Source: Kappaphycus alvarezii
Taxonomy: Eukaryota; Rhodophyta; Florideophyceae; Gigartinales; Solieriaceae
DNA: 64,000 bases
Assembly: GCA_002205965.3 (NCBI GenBank)
Contig: NADL03000758.1
Location: 186,001-250,000, forward strand
Reading direction: 5' to 3'
Shown: positions 57,666 to 64,000 of the stretch, piece by piece
Layout of the letters: the number at the start of each line of letters is the position of its first letter
How positions within the stretch are numbered: position 1 is the first letter of the stretch
Made by a program: the position numbers and the translations under genes
The notes under the pieces: model-generated
The model's input: only the letters and a program-made list of their open reading frames with translations
Database searches by the model: none
Told to the model about the DNA's origin: nothing

Positions 57666-58535
57666 TTGAGAATGGAATGGGCCCGATGGAGTCGACTCTG
57701 GCGTTCTCCGTGGGGTCGCGAGGGAAGGGAGCCTGTCGTCTTGAGCGGGCACACAAGCGTGTGGCTCATAGCGGCAGAGGGCGCCGGTGAGGGACTACCA
57801 AAGTACGCTTTCCTCAAGGTCGGGGATTGCAAAACTGCAGTGCACTACGCTGCATATTCTCCAACTTTCCCAAAAACCCCTCGAAATGTTCCACTCTGTG
57901 GGCATACACTGCCTGAACTCCTCGTCGAGCTCCTCACGGTCGAGTGGCAAGTCGGCGCTGGCAAAGCTGCCGCCCGTGAGGTCGGAAATCTGAAGACCAT
58001 AGCCGATAGAAACATGACAGCTCAACAGGTTCTAACGGGAGCAATCACCCGCCTCATTGACGAAGCAGCGGCTACCTTACCACTAGGAAATCCCTTTGTG
58101 GAGAACTTTACTACAGGTTTCACAGGAGTGACACACACTCGGCACCGGCAAAGGTACAAAGGGGCAGACTCTTTGCTGAAAAACCTCATACCAATGACAA
58201 TCGACAGGTTTTATCGGGTGCACAGGACACGCTCAGCGCAGCACCGTACTCAGACACTCCAGCAGCGGCCCACCATAACACCAGACATCCTGGACTTTGG
58301 TGTGGAAATACCGCAACCCGCTTCAGTCCGGAAGGACCCCGAAAGCGCCACGCCACCGGCGACAAGCACAACACCAACGCCTCCAAAACCTGCGGACCCC
58401 TCACCTGCCAACCATCGGGTTGCTAAATCGGAGGTAGTAGTCGGTCGGCAGCTACAGTGCTGTACAGTGCATGACACAAGCCCATTGTCCCAATTGACAT
58501 CTATACCAGCGTTGTACAGTGCACAATTTGTATAG
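57666..58535 (+). CDS. Unknown element-like ORF, 289 codons
   Basis: One of the longest uninterrupted frames in the window. A Trp/Arg-rich start (MRMEWARWSRLWRSPWGREG) may be non-native. It is followed by PLCGHTLPELLVELLTVEWQ, VLTGAITRLIDEAAATLPLG, GVTHTRHRQRYKGADSLLKN, and a Pro/Thr/Ser-rich C-terminal third (PATSTTPTPPKPADPSP). No known catalytic motif is visible. A related degraded copy lies inverted at 54422-55021, so this is a repeated family, perhaps ORF1/Gag-like of the LINE elements it sits beside. That link is inference. The end overlaps a TACTGTAC-type cluster. No host function is proposed. Confidence 0.4.
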   Translation: MRMEWARWSRLWRSPWGREGREPVVLSGHTSVWLIAAEGAGEGLPKYAFLKVGDCKTAVHYAAYSPTFPKTPRNVPLCGHTLPELLVELLTVEWQVGAGKAAAREVGNLKTIADRNMTAQQVLTGAITRLIDEAAATLPLGNPFVENFTTGFTGVTHTRHRQRYKGADSLLKNLIPMTIDRFYRVHRTRSAQHRTQTLQQRPTITPDILDFGVEIPQPASVRKDPESATPPATSTTPTPPKPADPSPANHRVAKSEVVVGRQLQCCTVHDTSPLSQLTSIPALYSAQFV

Positions 58536-58680
58536 TACAGTATTGAGCAATCTTGCGACGGTTTTGTTCAGAAGTTTAATGCGTTCAGTATCAGTGCATA
58601 ATTATTGTACAATGTACTGCACTTGTACAGTACAGTACTGTACAGTCCCGTACAGTATGCTATCCACTCTAGCACTGCAG
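58455..58680. repeat. Second TACTGTAC/GTACAGTA palindrome cluster, 5' of Notchless
   Basis: At least seven GTACAGT/ACTGTAC words lie here, the densest at 58622-58660 (GTACAGTACAGTACTGTACA). The cluster begins inside the tail of the preceding ORF and ends about 210 bp before the Notchless ATG, paralleling the cluster 5' of H2A.Z. Confidence 0.8.
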
Positions 58681-58889
58681 CAAACATGCGATTGAACGCT
58701 GTGGTCGCCAACGGTAGTGGCGTCAGTACACAGCACTGCGCAAAGTAAGGCGACGTGAAAGACCGGTTCATTGACAGGCTCTCTTACAAACCAGTACCTT
58801 TGGAGTGTACCGAGCCCGCTGCGTTGGGAACCAGGACAGGAAAGTGAGCCTCCCTCAACTCATTGCTGAAGCGGCATCCTACGCTCACC

Positions 58890-60346
58890 ATGGTGGGCGT
58901 CGAAGAAGATATGGCAGCAACTACAATTATCCAATTCCAGTCCCCCGAAGGTGATCCCGCCGGACCTACCCTCGACGTTCCGCTTTCCTCCAATCCGACC
59001 CAGCTCACCGCGCTTCTCAACGACTTGCTAAAGAATGAAGAGCCTCTTCCCTACGCTTTCTTCCTTTCAGACACCAGGGAGGAAATCACGAAGACCTTGC
59101 TCTCTTCCATGCAAAACGTCGCGGTCTCGTCTGAGAGAGTTGTTTCCGTCACTTTTCAGCCTCAATCTTTATTCCGTGTTCGTTCTGTTTCTCGCTGCAC
59201 CAGTTCACTTCCTGGACATTCTGAGGCCATCCTTACCGCTGAATTTTCACCAGACTCTCAGATGTTGGCCACCGGTTCGGGGGATACAACCGTGAGATTA
59301 TGGAACCCACAGTCACAGCTACCAGACAAAACTCTACAGGGCCACGCCAACTGGGTGCTAGTGATTGCCTTTTCCCCTGATGCAACCAAACTGGCGTCAG
59401 CCTCCATGGATGGTTCAGTAAGGGTGTGGGACCCGGCGCGAGGCGAGTGCTTGGACGTCCGCTGTTGGGCCATAAGAAATGGGTTACATCACTCGCATGG
59501 AAGCCATACCATCTAGAGGAACCTTGTCTACGACTGGTGTCAGCATCGAAGGATAACACGTTGAGGGTCTGGCACACGGGCTCAGGTTCTTGTGCGAAGA
59601 TTTTGGTTGGGCATACGGCAGCAGTGACGTGCGTAAAATGGTCGGGAGATGGTTTAGTTTATTCGGCATCACAAGATAGGACAATTAAGCTCTGGGATGT
59701 GGAGCGAGGATGTGCGGTAAGGAGTTTTGGGGCACATGGGCACTGGGTGAATGCAATGGCATTGTCCACAGATTACGTCTTGAGATGCGGTGCGTTTCCG
59801 ATGTTGGATGAGGCAAAGGATATGTGCCCAAAAAGATGAGCAGGGAGGAAGCTCGGGAAAGATATGAAAAGGTGAAGAGGACCGGAGTGGGTGGAAAAGA
59901 GAGAATGGTGAGTGGTTCCGATGATTTCACTTTGATTTTGTGGGAAGATATTGGAGGAGTGGGGAGACACGGGTGCAGCCAAAGGCTCGAATGACTGGGC
60001 ATCAGCAGCTGGTGAATGATGTCATGTTTAGTCCAGATGGGCTGTACATTGCGTCTGCAAGTTTTGACAAGAGCATCAGTTGTGGGATGGGACCACAGGG
60101 AAGTTTTTGTTCACATTTCGGGGGCATGTGGGCTCAGTATATCGAATAGTTTGGTCAGCAGATGCACGGATGATGATGAGCGCATCGAGAGACAGCACAT
60201 GCAAGGTGTGGGAAATTAGGACGAGAAAGCTAAAGGCTGATCTCCCAGGTCATGCAGATGAGGTATATACGGTCGACTGGAGTCCGGATGGGAAACGGGC
60301 AGCGTCTGGCGGGAAGGACAGAGTAGTAAAAATATGGCACCACTAA
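58890..60346 (+). CDS. NLE1: Notchless (NLE1/Rsa4-type WD40 ribosome assembly factor), frameshifted
   Basis: A nucleolar/nuclear WD40 factor that works with the Mdn1/Rea1 ATPase to mature pre-60S ribosomes. The NLE N-terminal (UBL/MIDO-type) domain reads LTALLNDLLKNEEPLPYAFF then EEITKTL. WD repeats follow from LPGHSEAILTAEFSPDSQML through TGSGDTTVRLWNPQS, LLGHKKWVTSLAWKPYHL, LVGHTAAVTCVKWSGDGLVY then SASQDRTIKLWDVE, GAHGHWVNAMALSTDYVLRC, VSGSDDFTLILWE, MTGHQQLVNDVMFSPDGLYI and LPGHADEVYTVDWSPDGKRA. It ends GGKDRVVKIWHH at 60346. Joined length is about 485 residues, the same as human NLE1. Four one-base deletions, at about 59454, 59832, 59962 and 60078, break it; each sits in or beside a short run. 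The ATG at 58890 is chosen by its ACCATGG-like context and domain position. Identity is secure. Confidence 0.93.
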
Positions 60347-60760
60347 GAAGACCCGTGCCCGCACACTGAGCAGGGCATTTCAAAACTCTTTGAGTATCCA
60401 AAAAGGAGTTTCTTTCTTTGCTTTAGGAAACATTCCTTCGCCATTGTCAATATTGAGTACGCTCTCAATACCCACATGGACTGTGGTCTCAGTGCGGCAG
60501 AACTTCCCACCCTGCAAGCCTCGTCCTCGCTCAAACTCAGAAACTCCTAACAGATGAACGTTGTCATTAACTCGCACACCTGTACGTAGCAATTAGACCA
60601 ACAGGCCAAGTATATAGTTGTGATGCGTATCCACGGTGAACATTGATTCAATCTACCAGAAGCCCTGGCCAACGATGTCCTCCAACCGTTTCGTCAGAAA
60701 CAATCGGTACTGTACCTCACTTACGACATTTTCTTTCTGCCGCCACCGATTTGACATGAG
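60347..60760. other. Intergenic region between convergent Notchless and winged-helix gene
   Basis: 414 bp that should hold both 3' UTRs. A GGTACTGTACC palindrome lies near 60705-60715. No gene is seen. Confidence 0.4.
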
Positions 60761-61291
60761 TCACCTACACCAAGGCATCTGCCAAGCCTCTCTTTCCTTC
60801 TCCATCCCCATTGTCCCTTCCTCGGTATGATCCATGTCTCGATACCTGGAGTATATTGCGCTCCCCCTTCTCGTTAATTTTACTGCGAATAATCTCTTCG
60901 CACTCCCTGCCGTTTCCGGTCCTTGCATACCATCTGCACCCTCTGTTGAACCTTCAGCATTCTTAAGCAATGCTTGAAATGTTTTCTACTTCGAAACAAT
61001 CCTGATGGTTCCACCTCCCCGTACAGCTTGTCGTAATCCATCATGTCCTTCATTCTGCAGCAACACATTGGCGATTGCCTTGTCGGCAACTTGCGCACCC
61101 ATGTTGGGCTTGTTGAGCAGCTCGCTGAGCGCGGCCTGGGCAGCTTGAGGAATGGCTGATGCCGCAGAGGCGACCGCAGCGCCTGCGGAAGTCGTGGCCA
61201 TGATGCGAAACGAAGTGAGAGAAATGGAGCGTTGAGTTGCAGCGAAATGCGCGGCTGTCTCACAGAGACGAGGGCTCATGAAGCGCAGCAT
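60761..61291 (-). CDS. Winged-helix-like protein with mitochondrial-type N terminus, unknown
   Basis: About 176 residues on the minus strand, read across three frames. The N terminus (MLRFMSPRLCETAAHFAATQ then RSISLTSFRIMATTSAG) is rich in Arg, Ser, Thr and Ala with no acidic cluster, like a mitochondrial (or plastid) transit peptide. The body continues AALSELLNKPNMGAQVADKA, MMDYDKLYGEVEPSGLFRSR, KHFKHCLRMLKVQQRVQMVC and KRLFAVKLTRRGSAIYSRYR. Helix - 'LFRSRKHFKHCLRMLK' - 'VKLTRRGSAIY' has the feel of a winged-helix fold such as in some organellar ribosomal proteins; I do not assign a name. Frame changes at about 61047 (extra G) and 60906 (missing G) are homopolymer-type. It is divergent from eIF3e across 388 bp. 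Confidence 0.6.
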
Positions 61292-61679
61292 TGATCCGTA
61301 GGCCCAAGTGACGGACCGCTACCAACTATGTCAGGAACGGAACTGAATTAAAAATACTAAAATTTGCCCATCACTTCAATTTTATTTTTATTTTATGCTT
61401 TACTGTACATCAGAAGGAAATTTTTTCTTTATATTGTGATCGACTTCTGACGGTGTCGACGTCGGCATGTCAAGGACCGTAGCTTGCTTCGAACGTTTCC
61501 GATTCCAGAGGTGAGGCTAGATTCCGCTTCATCTACGCCGTTGAGAAACAGTCAACAGCAATCTTCTTCGAACTGTGAACGCCCTGATAAGAGTGTTGTA
61601 GACACTCGAGTGCAAGTCCCTCCCAGCTTCTGAGGTGGCCATAGTCGCCAGAATACGCAAGTCTGGGCATTCAGCAACT
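61292..61679. promoter_or_regulatory. Divergent intergenic region between winged-helix gene and eIF3e
   Basis: 388 bp between two divergent start codons, so it should hold both promoters. An A/T-rich block lies at 61348-61435, with TTTACTGTACATC near 61402-61414. No convincing TATA box can be assigned to either side. Confidence 0.45.
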
Positions 61680-63035
61680 ATGGAGTATGATCTTACGAGC
61701 ACCGTCTCGGAGTTCTTGGACCGTCACATGGTGATTCCACTTCTCGACTTCATAGGCGGCCATCCAAACATGAATGGCATCTACAGCAACGATGACATTA
61801 TGAAAGCAAAACTCGATCTGCTTCGAATACCGGTATGGTTGATTACGCTATTGAGACACATGTGGACCTCTTCAACACTGACCCCCCGGAAGAACTTGTC
61901 ACACGTCGCGACAAGTTATCATGGCGCTTCAAGCACTCCAAGAAGATGCCAGTCCACTGTTATCCATTATTGGTGATGATGCGCTAATGGCTGAGCTGTC
62001 TGCCGCTAGTTCATTTCATTTCGACTTTTTGTCAGAGAATTATGGAGTCACCGTCGAGGTACTCGAGGCCGTTTACGAGTTTGGAAAGTTTCAATTTGAT
62101 TGCGGAAGCTACGAAGACACAGCCGCATTGATGCAGGTGTATCGCATGCTCATGAACGGCAAGAATCCAGAGAGGGAGTTCTTCGCGTTATGGGGAAAAT
62201 TTGCGGCAGATATTCTCAGCTTGAAATGGGATGCAGCCCTGGAGGACATGAACGCATTGAAAGAGGCTATTGATTCGAACGGGCGCGCTATTTTGCTCAA
62301 CCCACTGCAACAATTGCAGCAGCGCACTTGGCTAATCCATTGGAGTCTCTTTGTTTTCTTCAACCATCCAGACGGTCGCAATATTATCACCGATCTTCTC
62401 TTCAGTGAGAAGTTTCTGAACACTATTCAGACTAACTGCCCACATTTTACGCTACCTCACCACGGCTGTCATCACGAACAAACGCCGCAGGAATGTAATG
62501 AAGGACCTCGTCAAGGTTATTCAGCAAGAGTCATACGCGTACTCCGACCCCATCACGGAGTTTGTGCACTGCCTTTACGTCAATTTTGACTTTGAAGGTG
62601 CACAAGACATGCTGCAGAAATGCGAGGACACTCTTAAGCGAGACTTCTTTCTTGTAAGAACTCTGGATGACTTTTTAGAGGATGCGCGCAGGACCATTTT
62701 GAGACTTACTGTCGAATTCATCAAGTTATTGATATAGGGATGCTGGCCAACAAGCTGAACATGGATAAGTACGAGGCAGAAAAGTGGGTGGTCAATTTGA
62801 TAAGACATGCGAGGCTGGACGCAAAATAGACAGCCAAGCGAATCAAGTCATCATGGGAGTGACGGTCCCTAGTATCTACGAGCAAGTTGTAGACAGTACA
62901 AAGAATTTGCTTATCAGAGGAAGCGCACTTGTTCAGAACTATGATCGACCGCACGGATATAATGCTGGAAACTATCGTGGCGACGATGAAAGAAGGAACA
63001 GAAGGGGTGGGAGAAGAGAGATCAGAGCAAATTAG
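61680..63035 (+). CDS. EIF3E: Translation initiation factor eIF3 subunit e (INT6), frameshifted
   Basis: A PCI-domain subunit of the eIF3 scaffold that recruits the 40S ribosome to mRNA in the cytoplasm. It reads [177 protein letters not shown] and [20 protein letters not shown], ending in an Arg/Asp-rich tail at 63035. Joined length is about 450 residues (family about 445). Five one-base frame changes occur at about 61826, 61920, 62446, 62698 and 62824; four need one added base. For example GCAAAATAGAC needs a fifth A to keep DAKIDS. The ATG at 61680 matches the conserved N terminus. Identity is secure. Confidence 0.95.
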
Positions 63036-63625
63036 GTTGCTGCGTCATAAGTGAGATCCAATTTCTTTAATTCGTGATTGCGATGCGTGCAGCTTTCGAT
63101 ATGCTTGCAATTCTACCCGCAGACAAGAAATGTAGCGGCGAAAGTATTTTGTGTAGTCTACACGCTGCTGACGCGTTAGGAGCGAATGTTTCGATATTGG
63201 TCTCGGGAAACGGATCTCTGTCCAAGAGCCCCTTTCCTTTTCTCGGCCGTCAACCTTCGAAGATACTTTGTGTATCAGCCTTTAGCGTAGTAGTCCTAGT
63301 TGACATTAATTTCGATGAGGGCCTTGACTATCAAAGAAAAGTGGAGAGAGACATTGGTCCGAAATGCCGTTTCTGTGAGACCCTCGTGCTCGCACGGATG
63401 TCTTTTATGCGCGAACGGAATGAAAGCGCGGTGGTGTGCGAAACGCGATCAGGCGTTCGGGTCGCAGCACACCCGCGGCCAGCGATATGTTTCAGAGAGG
63501 AATTCGTGTTTCCCAAGCAGGATCCGTATTCAGGTGCACGGATTCACCAATCGAAGTCCAGTTGTCAGATCGTTGCTGGTAAGGGGTCAAATCGTTAAGC
63601 GAGGCGTATGGTTTAGTTTGTAGTA
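63036..63625. other. Region after eIF3e, unrecognised open frames
   Basis: A plus-strand open frame of 174 codons (63074-63598) and overlapping frames on both strands lie here. None shows a recognisable domain, and fragments of protein-like text occur on either strand. I cannot decide whether it is a gene, an element or chance. Confidence 0.3.
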
Positions 63626-64000
63626 TCAGACTCTCTCTCCGCAGGAATCGGAGGGCGGGCCGAGAATCGTCACACGGATGCAGTGACACAGTGAGGATGG
63701 AGGCGAATGCAGGCCAGTGCTGCGAGGATTTGCTCGCGTCCGGACAGTTATTATAGCGCTAGATGTTGGCATGTAGAGGCGGGGAGCGGACAGGCGTCGT
63801 GGGGTTGTTTCGGCACCCTCCGTATTTGTGAAATGATGGGGAACGAAACTCGCAGTTAGTGCGTACCGGAGGTGGTGGTTGGCGGCGAGCGCAGTGTGGT
63901 CTTGGGCATTTTGAGGTTGGAGTTCAGTAGGAAACCTGACGTTGCGGATGGTGTTGAGTGCATCTGCACTGGGTAAGTGCGATGGATCATGGTGGAAGGC
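63626..64000 (-). CDS. Partial open frame at right edge, unrecognised
   Basis: The minus strand is open for 124 codons from the window edge to TGA at 63626-63628, with no ATG until deep in the frame, so a start would lie outside. The first part reads FHHDPSHLPSADALNTIRNV and LQPQNAQDHTALAANHHLRY, which has natural amino-acid usage. The remainder is Ser/Pro/Arg-rich and may be off-frame. No family is recognised. Confidence 0.3.
   Translation of the reverse strand, partial: AFHHDPSHLPSADALNTIRNVRFPTELQPQNAQDHTALAANHHLRYALTASFVPHHFTNTEGAETTPRRLSAPRLYMPTSSAIITVRTRANPRSTGLHSPPSSLCHCIRVTILGPPSDSCGERV

Noticed and set aside
63074..63598. 174-codon ORF after eIF3e as a gene
   Set aside because: No recognisable domain, and other frames on both strands look equally protein-like. 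Kept only as an unrecognised region.

Overview
This is eukaryotic nuclear DNA. A few compact islands of conserved host genes sit in a much larger background of decayed transposable elements. Spliceosomal introns are rare: only one GT..AG intron is visible in the PCNA gene and one in the ELMO-domain gene, and none is evident in the H2A.Z, RRP42, Notchless or eIF3e genes. Intron-poor gene islands with copia, PIF/Harbinger and LINE-like repeats recall florideophyte red algae, but that placement is an inference and no marker here settles it.

Layout. 1-1.1 kb: left-truncated Ty1/copia gag-protease on the minus strand. 1.1-6 kb: host island with histone H2A.Z, an unrecognised zinc-ribbon-like gene and exosome subunit RRP42, with dense TACTGTACAGTA-type palindromes in the flanks. 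6.4-9 kb: broken LINE-like reverse transcriptase. 11.3-13.2 kb: PIF/Harbinger-like transposase converging on a coiled-coil/acidic ORF. 13-26 kb: AT-rich stretch with one RT fragment and few recognisable features. 26.9-29.5 kb: RT endonuclease tail, a tRNA-derived SINE-like repeat and a Tc1/mariner transposase. 30-31.9 kb: acidic ORF with a SUMO-interaction-like motif converging on a second Harbinger transposase. 32.8-35.6 kb: host island with an ELMO-domain Arf-GAP-like gene converging on PCNA, whose upstream region has three E2F-type sites. 35.9-57.4 kb: mostly RT fragments, a third transposase/accessory-ORF pair, and an unknown 289-codon ORF family present in inverted orientation. 58.4-63 kb: host island with Notchless (NLE1), a mitochondrial-looking winged-helix protein and eIF3e, the last two divergent.

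The most important practical point is that nearly every conserved host gene is interrupted by single-base frameshifts, about 20 in roughly 6.4 kb of coding sequence. Most restore to the family sequence by changing a short homopolymer run by one base, usually by adding one. This fits indel errors in an unpolished assembly better than pseudogenisation, because independent essential genes are all affected in the same way. Gene spans are therefore given as joined loci. Element copies called broken may be partly intact for the same reason.

The host genes cover chromatin (H2A.Z), DNA replication (PCNA), RNA decay and rRNA processing (RRP42), ribosome assembly (Notchless), translation initiation (eIF3e) and small-GTPase regulation (ELMOD). 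They are unrelated housekeeping genes and do not form a pathway cluster.
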